A DNA stretch of 47,482 nt from Betaproteobacteria bacterium (GCA_005884455.1 VBCH01000238.1:1-47482), one strand, 5' to 3'. Counted from the first letter of the stretch, positions 39,250-47,302 are shown. The notes: generated by a model not told the origin, from the letters alone. Program-made: numbers and translations.

Positions 39250-39976
39250 GCAGCGACCGGTGGGTCAGCTGCATGAAGAGCTCCTCAAGATCCGAGTCGT
39301 CGCGGATCACCTCTGAGAGCGCGCCCGAAACCAAGACACGGCCGCTGTCGATGATCGCCACCCGGTCGCAGATCGCTTCGACCTCTTCCATGTAGTGGCT
39401 GGTATAGACGATCGTGCGTCCCGCTCCGGCAAGCGAGCGGATCGACTCCAGCAGAAAGGCGCGCGACTGCGGATCGACTCCCACGGTCGGCTCGTCGAGA
39501 AGGAGGATCTCCGTTTCTCCGAGCAGGCCGATGGCGAGATTCAAGCGGCGCTTCAAGCCGCCTGAGAGCCGCCCCGCACGCCGCCCGAGCACGCTCTCGA
39601 CCCGGGCGAACGCGGCCGCTGCCGCGACGCGTTCCCTGAGCCGCGCGCCGGCCAGGCCTTGCATTGCCCCGAAGAAGCGCAGGTTCTCAGCGCAAGTGAG
39701 CATCGGGTAGAACGCGTATTCCTGCGGCACGAGTCCCAGGCTGTGCGGCCGGCGGCGGCGCAAGGCTTCGAGCGGCTCGTCGCCGGCGCTGATGCGCCCG
39801 GTCGCCCCGCGCAATTGCCCCGCGAGGATCGAGATCAGCGTGGTCTTGCCCGCCCCGTTCGGCCCGAGCAGACCGAAAATTCCACCCGCGGGAATGGCAA
39901 GGGTGACCTTGTCCAACACGTTTTCGCCGCGGCCGGGGTAGCGAAACGACAAGGCGTCGAGGTTCAGGGTGCCCAT
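39242..39976 (-). CDS. ABC-2 type transporter ATPase
   Basis: A 244-aa ATP-binding subunit. Walker A is LLGPNGAGKTTL, the Q-loop is LVPQEYAFYPMLT, the signature is LSGGLKRRLNLAIGLL, Walker B is ILLLDEPTVGVDP and the H-loop is YTSHYMEEVEAI. These fit DrrA/CcmA-like drug or lipid exporters. The ATG at 39976 starts MGTLNLDALSFRYPG; the track ORF to 40519 is over-extended. It overlaps the BtrH-like gene by 13 bp and the permease gene by 8 bp. Confidence 0.94.
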   Translation of the reverse strand: MGTLNLDALSFRYPGRGENVLDKVTLAIPAGGIFGLLGPNGAGKTTLISILAGQLRGATGRISAGDEPLEALRRRRPHSLGLVPQEYAFYPMLTCAENLRFFGAMQGLAGARLRERVAAAAAFARVESVLGRRAGRLSGGLKRRLNLAIGLLGETEILLLDEPTVGVDPQSRAFLLESIRSLAGAGRTIVYTSHYMEEVEAICDRVAIIDSGRVLVSGALSEVIRDDSDLEELFMQLTHRSLRD

Positions 39977-40968
39977 GCGCGCTGGACGCGATGCTGGCTC
40001 TGGAAAAAAACTCCTTCTTCGGCGGCCAGAGCGCGCAGCCGCTCCGCCAATGCCGGCGGGGAGAGCGCGTCGCGGCCGCGGATCATGCGTGCCGCGGCGA
40101 GCGCGAACTCGCGCCAGCGGTCGCCGATCTCGACGAGGCGCGACGCGAGCCCGTCGAGCGCCGCATGGCCGGTCTTGGCCGCCAGCTCCTGGAGGAACGA
40201 CGCATAGAGGAACCGGAAACCGCCGCCGCCGGTGCCGATCTCCTCCTGCATGCGGACGATGTTGCCGATGTACAAGCGCGCGTGTTCCCCGCCGTCGGCG
40301 AGCGGCAGGCGCTCGATTTGCCACGCGAGCAGCTTCATTCCGCGCACGCCGATCAGGGGCAGGGGAGCGAGCATGATGCGCGCCGTGCGGGCGAGGGCCC
40401 GCCGCCCGATACGCACCCAATCGGGCGCGACAGGGCTCGCGGCGACGTAATAGAGCAGCCCCTTGGGCGCGAGCATCCCCTTGGCGAAGCGCGCCCTGCG
40501 GAGGTCCTCCCGTGCGCATCGAACCGTCGTCTCCGCCACCGGGTCGCTGATGAGGTATTCATCGCCCTCGCGCCCGTAGACCAACAGGTTGTGCGCGTTG
40601 AAATGAAACCGCAGATCGGGCGGGAAGTACGGGAGCCAGAACACCGAGGTCTGCAGGCCGACGAGCCTGCCGGCATCGAGCAGCGCGTCGAGCCGGTCCA
40701 TGCCGGCCGGGGGCGAGCGGAAGGTCTCGAAACGCATGTCCAGGCCCAGGCTGCGCTCGAGGCCCTTGATGACCGCGCGCGGCGGCATGCGGTAAGACAC
40801 GAGCGGCAGGCCGTTGATGCGGATGAACGGAAGGTAGGCGAAGGACAAGGCCGACGCGAGCCCGAAGGCCATCGCCTCGGAAATGGGCAGGCCGTGATGG
40901 TGCAGGAGCGAAGACATCACGCCGGACTCGCAATGCGCGGCGTGCGCGTGCACGAAAGAATCGGGCAT
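39964..40968 (-). CDS. BtrH N-terminal-domain protein (papain-like acyltransferase/peptidase fold)
   Basis: A 334-aa protein whose N-terminal half matches the BtrH_N family. BtrH itself transfers an acyl group from an ACP onto an aminoglycoside in butirosin synthesis. Putative catalytic residues are Cys13 in HAAHCESGVMSSLLHHHG, His126 in FNAHNLLVYG and Asp142 in YLISDP, forming a papain/C39-like triad. The C-terminal half (from about residue 185) is helical and unassigned, with LYIGNIVRMQEEIGTGGGGFRF. Sitting between ketosynthase and transporter genes, it may move the finished chain from the ACP to an acceptor. A C39-like protease role is the alternative. The start is the ATG at 40968, 2 bp after the preceding stop. 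Confidence 0.8.
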   Translation of the reverse strand: MPDSFVHAHAAHCESGVMSSLLHHHGLPISEAMAFGLASALSFAYLPFIRINGLPLVSYRMPPRAVIKGLERSLGLDMRFETFRSPPAGMDRLDALLDAGRLVGLQTSVFWLPYFPPDLRFHFNAHNLLVYGREGDEYLISDPVAETTVRCAREDLRRARFAKGMLAPKGLLYYVAASPVAPDWVRIGRRALARTARIMLAPLPLIGVRGMKLLAWQIERLPLADGGEHARLYIGNIVRMQEEIGTGGGGFRFLYASFLQELAAKTGHAALDGLASRLVEIGDRWREFALAAARMIRGRDALSPPALAERLRALAAEEGVFFQSQHRVQRAWAP

Positions 40969-40970
40969 CC

Positions 40971-41366
40971 CTAGTCGACCCTGTCCAGGGCCTCGCTCGA
41001 AATGCCCAGCGCTTCGGCGTAACGCAGCTTGAGTGCGGGCGGCAGGCGCGCGAAACCCGCCGGTTTGAGATGGCGCCGCACGCGCCAGCGCCACAGGCCC
41101 GTGACTTGCGACAGCAGCTCGACGTCCATGCGAGCGCGATACATGTGGTATTCGAGCGGCGAGGATTCACCCGCTCGCGCCCGCGCGCGGGCTTGCATCG
41201 CGCGCCTCTCCAGATCCTCGACCGCTTGGCGCGTGACGATCTCCTCGACCTCCCAGCCGCGCGAGGACACGAGGCGCAGCTTGCCGTCGTCGGAGACCGC
41301 GTAGACGGCCTTGCGATGGCCCGCGAGGGTCGCGTTGCCCTCCTGAGGCACATCGCGCTCACGCAT
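40971..41366 (-). CDS. Unknown 131-aa cluster protein with possible C-terminal helix-turn-helix
   Basis: Function not recognised. The ATG at 41366 (MRERDVPQEGNATL) overlaps the darB stop by 8 bp (ATGCGTGA), and the stop lies 2 bp before the BtrH-like gene. The N-terminal part looks beta-rich (AVYAVSDDGKLRLVSSRGWE). A charged helix (EDLERRAMQARARARAGE) follows. The C-terminal part, LSQVTGLWRWRVRRHLKP..., ending LRYAEALGISSEAL, resembles an Xre-like helix-turn-helix. It may be a regulator or an accessory factor of the pathway. The track start at 41522 lies inside darB and is not used. Confidence 0.75.
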   Translation of the reverse strand: MRERDVPQEGNATLAGHRKAVYAVSDDGKLRLVSSRGWEVEEIVTRQAVEDLERRAMQARARARAGESSPLEYHMYRARMDVELLSQVTGLWRWRVRRHLKPAGFARLPPALKLRYAEALGISSEALDRVD

Positions 41367-42513
41367 GCGCGGTGGCGGTGAGGTAGATGAAGCCGCTCGT
41401 GAAGCGTCCGCTCTCCGGCACGACGCACAACAGGTGCTGTCCCTCCTGTAGTTTGCCGCTGCGCAGCAGCTCGTCGAGCATGATGTAAATCGAGGCCGAT
41501 CCGACGTTACCCACCCGCTCAAGATTGGTGAACCAACGTTCCTGCGGAATCGGCAGCCCGACGCGCGCGAGCGCTGCGACGCCCGGCGCGCGGAAGTATT
41601 CCGAGGACATGTGCGGCAGAAGCCAGTCCACGTGTTCCGCCGAAAGCGAACGCTGCTCCATGATGCGTTGGAGTGGTTTGACCAAGGTGTATTCGATTAC
41701 CGCCTCGTTGAGGAGCCTCACGTCCTGTTTCAGGGTGAACACCGAATTTGCTTCGCGCTCGCACGATGAATAGTCCATCCAGCCTCGCAAGGCGCCGTCG
41801 GACTGCTTTTCCGCACCCATGTACATGCACGCCGGCAAGGCGTGTGCGTACGAAAAAATATCGATCCATTCGACGCGCAGATTGAGTCCGCGCCGCGGCG
41901 CGGGCTCGACAAGCAAGGCACCCGCGCCGTCGGACAGCATCCAGCGAAGGAAATCCCTTTCGAATGCGAGCTCGGAGCTCTCCTCCAGGATCTGCGCACC
42001 GTTGAGCGGCTCCACCGCGTAATTCTGCGCAAGCAAAACGAGCGAAGCGACTTCGGAGCCCGTCACCACCGCATTGCGCGCGCAGCCGGAGATGACCGAC
42101 ATCCAGCCGTACTTCAGCGCCGTGGCCCCCGAGAGGCAGACGCCGGCGGTTGCCACGACCTCGCAAACCGGCACGCCGAGCTCGCCGTGGACCATGACCG
42201 CGTGGCTGGGCAGCAGCTGGTCCGGATTGGACGTGCCGCATACGAGGCAGGCCATGTCTTCGAGGGCGAAGCCTTCCCCCGCCAGTCCCCTGATCGCCGT
42301 GGCGGTAAGGCTCGCGTTCGTGTAGTTCGGCCTTCCCGTGGCCGGGTCGATCACGTAGTGGCGACGCCGGATGCCGTTGCTGCGCTGTACCATGCGGCGG
42401 GCGCGGGACGGGCGCTCGCCGACCTGTCCCAGTATCGTCTCGACCTGATCGTTCTCGACGGGCGGGTTCGGCAGGCACACCGAGCTGCGCGTGATGTAGG
42501 CGGCGTTGCTCAT
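41359..42513 (-). CDS. darB: DarB/StlD-type beta-ketoacyl synthase III (dialkylresorcinol-type condensing enzyme)
   Basis: KAS III-fold enzyme of 384 aa. In characterised DarB/StlD proteins it joins two acyl thioesters head to head and cyclises them to a 2,5-dialkyl-cyclohexane-1,3-dione, the precursor of dialkylresorcinols and stilbenes. The catalytic triad is visible: Cys126 in TAGVCLSGATAL, His301 in WLLPHMSSEYF and Asn336 in RVGNVGSASIY. The start ATG at 42513 gives MSNAAYITRSSVCLPNPPVEN, typical of this subfamily; the track ORF adds 189 spurious residues. It lies 23 bp downstream of the DarA-like gene and overlaps the 131-aa gene by 8 bp. Confidence 0.88.
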   Translation of the reverse strand: MSNAAYITRSSVCLPNPPVENDQVETILGQVGERPSRARRMVQRSNGIRRRHYVIDPATGRPNYTNASLTATAIRGLAGEGFALEDMACLVCGTSNPDQLLPSHAVMVHGELGVPVCEVVATAGVCLSGATALKYGWMSVISGCARNAVVTGSEVASLVLLAQNYAVEPLNGAQILEESSELAFERDFLRWMLSDGAGALLVEPAPRRGLNLRVEWIDIFSYAHALPACMYMGAEKQSDGALRGWMDYSSCEREANSVFTLKQDVRLLNEAVIEYTLVKPLQRIMEQRSLSAEHVDWLLPHMSSEYFRAPGVAALARVGLPIPQERWFTNLERVGNVGSASIYIMLDELLRSGKLQEGQHLLCVVPESGRFTSGFIYLTATAHA

Positions 42514-42536
42514 GATGGCTCTTGTCGGCGTCCCGG

Positions 42537-43454
42537 TCACCGCCCCGAGGGAAGCTCGAAATACGTCCTTTGCGATTCCAGCCGCCGGGAGAAGAGCGGG
42601 CGCATCAGGCGTTGCGCGAGCAGACTCAAGGGAAACAGGAGCAGTATCGCCGCAGCGAGATATACGCAGAACAATGCGAGCATCAGCCTGCGGCCGGCCG
42701 AGCCCGGTGCGCCTCCCCGGCGGATCAGGCGCGACCACAGCGAAAACATGCGCTGCCCCGCGCGTTCGCTGAAGATCAACCGGGGATCGACGCTTGCCGC
42801 GCCCAGGCCGGCGAGCATGGGCGAGCTCTCGCGCTCGCGGTCGGCCCGGAGCGCGTTCAGCAAGGCCCGACCGAAACGGCCGGCGTTCGCGATTTCCTCC
42901 TCCGCCACGCCCGCTCCGGGCAGGCCCCAGAACGGGTCGCGCCGGCCCGTCAGGAGCCAGCGCGGCGTCGTGATGAAGCTCGCGAGCGTTCCGCCGCGGT
43001 CGACGAATGCCACGTTGTCCTGCAATCGCCCGCCGGCTTCCTGGATCAGGCGCTTGACCGTCTCCTGTGCCGCGAGCCACATGTTACGGCACGCGATCAC
43101 GGTCACTACCGGCCGGCCGCGCACGAGCCTTCTTCCGGTTTCGCTTTTCAGGAAAGCGGTCATGGGGCCGGAGGGCGCGAGATACCAGACTTGGTACGCC
43201 AGCACGATGAGATCGAATCGCTCCTCCGCGCGCACCGCCAGCGGTTCCAGCGGCGGCGGCTCGAGCAGCACTGTCTCCGGCATCACCTCGAGAAAGTTCC
43301 AGAACGACCAGGGGAACCGATACGGCCGGATAGGGCGCAGGACCTCTTCCACGAGCTCCACGTCGCCCGCGTCCGCCAGCGGCGAAACCAGGCCGCGCGC
43401 CACGCACGCGAGCTGGCCGGATTGCGAAAAATGCACGACCAGAACCCGTTTCAT
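42537..43454 (-). CDS. darA: DarA-like protein (flavodoxin-fold, dialkylresorcinol pathway)
   Basis: A 305-aa protein of the DarA family, which works with DarB to aromatise the cyclohexanedione to a dialkylresorcinol. The N-terminus MKRVLVVHFSQSGQLACVA is a flavodoxin FMN-phosphate loop, and FDLIVLAYQVWYLAPSGP holds the second flavin region. A C-terminal hydrophobic stretch (ALFCVYLAAAILLLFPLSLL) suggests membrane association. The ATG at 43454 has a G-rich ribosome site (agggggggc). An upstream in-frame ATG (43487) preceded by ggaggagg is an alternative. It is the first gene of the cluster, 116 bp after pcnB, so the cluster promoter probably lies in 43455-43570, though no clear -35/-10 pair was found. 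Confidence 0.85.
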   Translation of the reverse strand: MKRVLVVHFSQSGQLACVARGLVSPLADAGDVELVEEVLRPIRPYRFPWSFWNFLEVMPETVLLEPPPLEPLAVRAEERFDLIVLAYQVWYLAPSGPMTAFLKSETGRRLVRGRPVVTVIACRNMWLAAQETVKRLIQEAGGRLQDNVAFVDRGGTLASFITTPRWLLTGRRDPFWGLPGAGVAEEEIANAGRFGRALLNALRADRERESSPMLAGLGAASVDPRLIFSERAGQRMFSLWSRLIRRGGAPGSAGRRLMLALFCVYLAAAILLLFPLSLLAQRLMRPLFSRRLESQRTYFELPSGR

Positions 43455-43570
43455 GCCCCCCCTAGGCGCGCGTCGAATGCGATGCATCTGCTACCAGCCT
43501 CCTCCGAGAGAATAAACCGCGGGGCGCCGGGTGTCATCGGGTATTCCGCGCAGGCCGCCCTGTGCCCGTT

Positions 43571-44941
43571 TCAAGCCTGCGCCGGGCCAGGCGGCGGCAA
43601 CGCGCTCTTGCGGCGGCGGCGCCGTCGCCGTCGCCGTTCGCCCGGCTGCGGCGCCATCAGCATCGCCTGTCGCTCGGCCTCGCCTGCGTGCTGAAACCTT
43701 TCCCACCATTGCGAGAGTTCCTGGGGCGCCTCGCCGCTCCCGCTCCTCAGCACGAGGAAGTCGAATGCGGCCCGGAATCTTTCGTGCGCGAGGAGGCCGA
43801 AAGGACGCCGGCCGCTCCTCTGCTCGAAGCGCGGCTGCAGCGCCCAGATCTCCTTCATCACTGCGGTGAGGCGGCGCGGAATCGCGAGCTTGTCGGTCTG
43901 GATGTCGAGCACGGCGTCCATGGCCTCGTACAGAGCAGGGATCGGCGTCAGCCCCCGCTGCTGCGCTTTTTTCCACGCCGCGAGCACCTCGTGCCACAAG
44001 AGGGCCGCGAACAGGAAGGCGGGCGACACGGACCTTCCCGAGCGCACGCGGCCGTCGGTCTGCTCGAGCGCAAGGGTGACGAAGCGCTCGCCCATCGGCT
44101 GCTCGAAGATGACGTCGAGCAGGGGCAGCAGACCGTTGTGCAGGGCCTCGCTGCGCAGTTCGCGCAGGCCTGTCGCCGCGTGGCCCGAGAGCAGCAGCTT
44201 CTGCATTTCCTCGTAGACCCGCGACGGGGGGACGTTCCCGAGCAGATGAGCGAGCTCGCGTATCGGTTTTCGCGTGCGCTCGTCGATGGAGAATCCCGCC
44301 TTCGCGGCAAAGCGCACGGCGCGCAGCATCCGCAGCGGGTCCTCCCGGTAACGGGCGCGCGCGTCGCCGATGATGCGCACGGATTTCCGCTGCAAGTCCC
44401 TTAGGCCGTTGTGGTAGTCGAGAATGGTCTCGCTCGCCGGATCGTAATACAACGCATTGATGGTGAAATCGCGCCGGATGGCATCGTCCTCGCGCGTGCC
44501 GTAGATGTTGTCGCGCACCACGCGGCCGTGCTCGTCGACGACGTGGTCGCGTTCGTGAAGCCGGTCGCCGCCGTGCTTTTCGGTCTCGACGGGGGTGCGC
44601 GCGCGGAAAGTCGAAACCTCCACGGTCTCCTCCCCGAACATCACGTGCACGAGCTTGAACCGCTTCCCGATGAGGCGCGAGCGCCGGAAGGTCTTGTGCA
44701 CCTCCTCCGGATAGGCGTCTGTGGCGACGTCGAAGTCCTTGGGGCGAAGGCCGAGCAGCAGGTCGCGCACCGCGCCGCCCACGACATACGCCTGATAGCC
44801 TTCGGCGTGCAGCAGCTCGCAGACCTTGCGCGAGCCGGGCGAGATCGCCTCGCGGCCGATTCCGTGCTGCTCCTTTGGGACGGTTCTCGGCTCGGAGCCG
44901 GAGCCGAACCGGAGGACGCGCCGGATGAATTTCTTGATCAA
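43571..44941 (-). CDS. pcnB: Poly(A) polymerase I
   Basis: Adds 3' poly(A) tails that mark RNA for decay. The roughly 456-aa protein has the nucleotidyltransferase motif AYVVGGAVRDLLLG and DFDVATDA with the metal-binding Asp pair, then RRDFTINALYYD, the neck RLRAVRF-like MLRAVRFAAKAGF, and an Arg-run tail (RRRRRRRRK) for RNA binding. I place the start at the TTG at 44941 (MIKKFIRRVL), which overlaps the stop of the upstream ABC ATPase (TTGA); the track ATG at 44983 would overlap it by 46 bp. Normally folK follows; here the Dar-type cluster intervenes. Confidence 0.94.
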   Translation of the reverse strand: MIKKFIRRVLRFGSGSEPRTVPKEQHGIGREAISPGSRKVCELLHAEGYQAYVVGGAVRDLLLGLRPKDFDVATDAYPEEVHKTFRRSRLIGKRFKLVHVMFGEETVEVSTFRARTPVETEKHGGDRLHERDHVVDEHGRVVRDNIYGTREDDAIRRDFTINALYYDPASETILDYHNGLRDLQRKSVRIIGDARARYREDPLRMLRAVRFAAKAGFSIDERTRKPIRELAHLLGNVPPSRVYEEMQKLLLSGHAATGLRELRSEALHNGLLPLLDVIFEQPMGERFVTLALEQTDGRVRSGRSVSPAFLFAALLWHEVLAAWKKAQQRGLTPIPALYEAMDAVLDIQTDKLAIPRRLTAVMKEIWALQPRFEQRSGRRPFGLLAHERFRAAFDFLVLRSGSGEAPQELSQWWERFQHAGEAERQAMLMAPQPGERRRRRRRRRKSALPPPGPAQA

Positions 44942-45687
44942 GAGGGAAGGAAACTCCCGGTGCCCGCCGCTTCCAGCCGGCACTGGTACAGCGCTTCGAG
45001 GTTGGCTTGGGTGAGCATGTCGCTTGAGCGCCCCAGGCTCGCGCGGCCCGCATCATACAGTAAAACCGCAAAGTCGCAGTGCCGGGCGGCGTGTCCGGGC
45101 TCGTGCAGCGCCGCGAGCACCGTCTTTCCGCCGGACGCGCACCGGGAGAGGGTCCGCATGACCTGAGCCTGGTGGTTCAGGTCGAGATGCTGCAGCGGCT
45201 CGTCGAGCAGCAGGATGTCCGCGTCCTGCAGGAGGAGCTGCGCGATGCGCGCCCGCTGGCGCTCCCCGCCGGAAAGCGTGCGATATGTCTGGGCGTCGCG
45301 ATCGGCCAGGTCGAGCTCGGCGAGGCGGTGCCGCGCGGCCGCCGCGCCTTCCTCGTCCCGGCTCCAGGCGCTCCTCGAGCGCGGATACCGGCCGAGCATG
45401 ACGTAGTCGAGCACGCTACCCCAGAAATCGGGTTCCTCGTCCTGGAGCAGCACGGCGATGCGCCGGGCGAGCTCGCCGCGCGGGTGCGCGGCCAGCGCGA
45501 CGCCGTCGAGCGCGACGGTTCCGGCTTGCGGGGAGCGCAATCCGGCGAGAGCGAGGACGAGGCTCGTCTTGCCCGCGCCGTTGCGCCCGAGAAGGGACCA
45601 GAAAGCGCCCGGCGCGAGCGAGAGGTCGAGCGCGCGAACGAGCTCGCGCCCGCCCGCGGAGAGTCCGAGTCCGGCGGCCTCCAGCAT
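44938..45687 (-). CDS. FecCD/Btu-type ABC transporter ATPase
   Basis: A 249-aa ATPase of the cobalamin/siderophore/heme importer class. Walker A is LLGRNGAGKTSLVLAL, the Q-loop is LLQDEEPDFWG, the signature is LSGGERQRARIAQLLLQ and Walker B is ILLLDEPLQHLD. The ATG at 45687 overlaps the permease stop by 1 bp (TGATG), and the stop overlaps the likely pcnB start. It pairs with the FecCD permease upstream. No periplasmic binding protein, TonB receptor or cobalamin riboswitch is seen here, so the substrate (B12, siderophore or heme) is open. Confidence 0.92.
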   Translation of the reverse strand: MLEAAGLGLSAGGRELVRALDLSLAPGAFWSLLGRNGAGKTSLVLALAGLRSPQAGTVALDGVALAAHPRGELARRIAVLLQDEEPDFWGSVLDYVMLGRYPRSRSAWSRDEEGAAAARHRLAELDLADRDAQTYRTLSGGERQRARIAQLLLQDADILLLDEPLQHLDLNHQAQVMRTLSRCASGGKTVLAALHEPGHAARHCDFAVLLYDAGRASLGRSSDMLTQANLEALYQCRLEAAGTGSFLPS

Positions 45688-46646
45688 CAGCGCAGTCTCC
45701 CGAGGAGGAAGAGCAGCACGGGGACGCCGATCGCCGCGGTGAGGACGCCGACCGGAAGTTCGGCGGGCGCCGCCGCGGTGCGCGCGAGCGTATCGGCGAG
45801 GGCCAGCAGGCTTCCCCCCAGACACGCGGAGAGCGGGAGCAGTGCGCCGTGGCGGTGGATGCCCGAGAGCCGCAGCAGGTGCGGCACCACCAGCCCCACG
45901 AAACCGATCGAGCCGCCGAGCAGGACCGCTGCGACGGTGGCGAGCGTCGCGCAACCGAAGGCGATGGCCTGCAGCCGCGCCACCGCGACGCCGAGCGAGC
46001 GCGCCTTGTCTTCGCCGAGAATCAGCACGTCGAGCGCAGCCGACTGCGAGAAGGCGAGCGCCGCGCACGCCGCGAGCACGACGAGCGCGACGCTCGGGTC
46101 GGCCGCGGGCGAGAGGTCGCCGAGCAGCCAGAAGAGCATTCCCTGCACCTGCGCGGAGGGTGCGAGCGAGAGCATCAGCCCGACGAGCGCGCCGAATCCG
46201 GAGGCGAGCGCGACGCCTGTGAGCAGCACCCGGTACGGATTCCATCCCGAGCGCCCCAGGGAGAATGCGAACACCGCGCCGGCCGCGATCGAGGCGCCGG
46301 CGAGCGCGGCGAGATTCAGGCCGGCCGCGCCGACGCCGAGCAGCATCGCCGCAAGCGCGCCGGCCGCTGCCCCGCCGGAGACACCCAGAATGGCGGGATC
46401 GGCAAGCGGGTTTCTGAGGAGCACCTGGAGCAGCGCGCCCGCCAGCGCGAGGAGCCCGCCGCAGGCGAACGCGGCGAGCGCCCTGGGCGCGCGCACGCCC
46501 CAGACGATTTCGCGCGCGATCTCGTCGCCGCGGAAAAGGAGCGCGTCGGCGAGCTGCGCCGGGCCGAGATCGACGCTGCCGAACGCGATCGCGAGCGCGA
46601 GGCTCGCGGGAACGAGCGCGACGACGAGGACCGGAACGGTCTTCAT
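45687..46646 (-). CDS. FecCD family ABC transporter permease
   Basis: A 319-aa inner-membrane permease of the BtuC/FecCD/FhuB family with about ten helices. Typical stretches are VRAPRALAAFACGGLLALAG, QVLLRNPLADPAILGVSGGA, SLGVAVARLQAIAF and GSIGFVGLVVPHLLRL (the coupling helix for the ATPase). The length is standard. The ATG overlaps the HAD hydrolase stop by 4 bp (ATGA). It is part of a two-gene importer module placed between the HAD hydrolase and pcnB, an insertion relative to the usual betaproteobacterial order. Confidence 0.95.
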   Translation of the reverse strand: MKTVPVLVVALVPASLALAIAFGSVDLGPAQLADALLFRGDEIAREIVWGVRAPRALAAFACGGLLALAGALLQVLLRNPLADPAILGVSGGAAAGALAAMLLGVGAAGLNLAALAGASIAAGAVFAFSLGRSGWNPYRVLLTGVALASGFGALVGLMLSLAPSAQVQGMLFWLLGDLSPAADPSVALVVLAACAALAFSQSAALDVLILGEDKARSLGVAVARLQAIAFGCATLATVAAVLLGGSIGFVGLVVPHLLRLSGIHRHGALLPLSACLGGSLLALADTLARTAAAPAELPVGVLTAAIGVPVLLFLLGRLR

Positions 46647-47302
46647 GCGAGGCTGATGATCTGCCAGCCGCGTTTGACCGCTACCCGGTGCAGGACCTCG
46701 TCGGGGTCCACCACGACCGGGTGCGTGACGTACTCGAGCAGGGGCAGATCGTTCTGCGAGTCGCTGTAGAACCAGATCTCCGTAAACGACGCGAGTATCC
46801 GGCCCTCATCGGCCAGCCATTCCTCTACACGCGTTATCTTCCCCTCGCGGAAACAGGGCGTTCCCGAGGGTTTTCCGGTGAACCTTCCATCCCTGACTTC
46901 GAGTTCGGTCGCGACCAGGTCCAGGCCGAATTCGCGTGCGATCGGCGCTGTGATGAAGGCGTTGGTGGAGGTGACGATCGCGCAAAGGTCTCCATGACCG
47001 AGGTGCCGCCGAACGAGGTCCACCCCCTTTGCACGGATCATGGGCTCGATCTTGGTTCGCATGAATTCGGCGTGCCATTCGTCCAGCTTCTCGCGGGGGT
47101 AGCGTGCGAGGGGAGCGAGCTGGAATTCGAGAAACTCGTGGATGTCGAGCTCGCTCGCGTTGTACTGGCGGAAGAAACGGTCGTTCTTGGCCTCGTATTC
47201 GGCGCGCTCGAGCACGCCGCGCTCGATCAGGAACTGCGCCCACTCGTAGTCGCTGTCTCCCGAGAGCAGCGTGTTGTCCAGGTCGAAGAGCGCCAGTTCC
47301 AA
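46643..47302 (-). CDS. HAD-superfamily (subclass IB) phosphatase, SerB-like
   Basis: A roughly 219-aa phosphohydrolase. Motif I is LALFDLDNTLLSGDSDYEW (nucleophile Asp in DLDNT), motif II is AIVTSTNAF, and motif IV is FYSDSQNDLPLL. The helical cap between motifs I and II is typical of the IB group, which includes phosphoserine and histidinol-phosphate phosphatases. Close homologs sit between hda and pcnB in many betaproteobacteria. I prefer the TTG at 47302, giving MELALFDLDNTLL with gagagg 8 bp upstream; the track TTG at 47323 overlaps the hda stop and adds seven residues. Confidence 0.9.
   Translation of the reverse strand: MELALFDLDNTLLSGDSDYEWAQFLIERGVLERAEYEAKNDRFFRQYNASELDIHEFLEFQLAPLARYPREKLDEWHAEFMRTKIEPMIRAKGVDLVRRHLGHGDLCAIVTSTNAFITAPIAREFGLDLVATELEVRDGRFTGKPSGTPCFREGKITRVEEWLADEGRILASFTEIWFYSDSQNDLPLLEYVTHPVVVDPDEVLHRVAVKRGWQIISLA

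Noticed and set aside
43571-43640. Arg-codon run at the end of pcnB as a simple repeat or frameshift
   Set aside because: The run encodes a basic C-terminal tail, which is normal for poly(A) polymerase, and the frame stays open to a natural stop.
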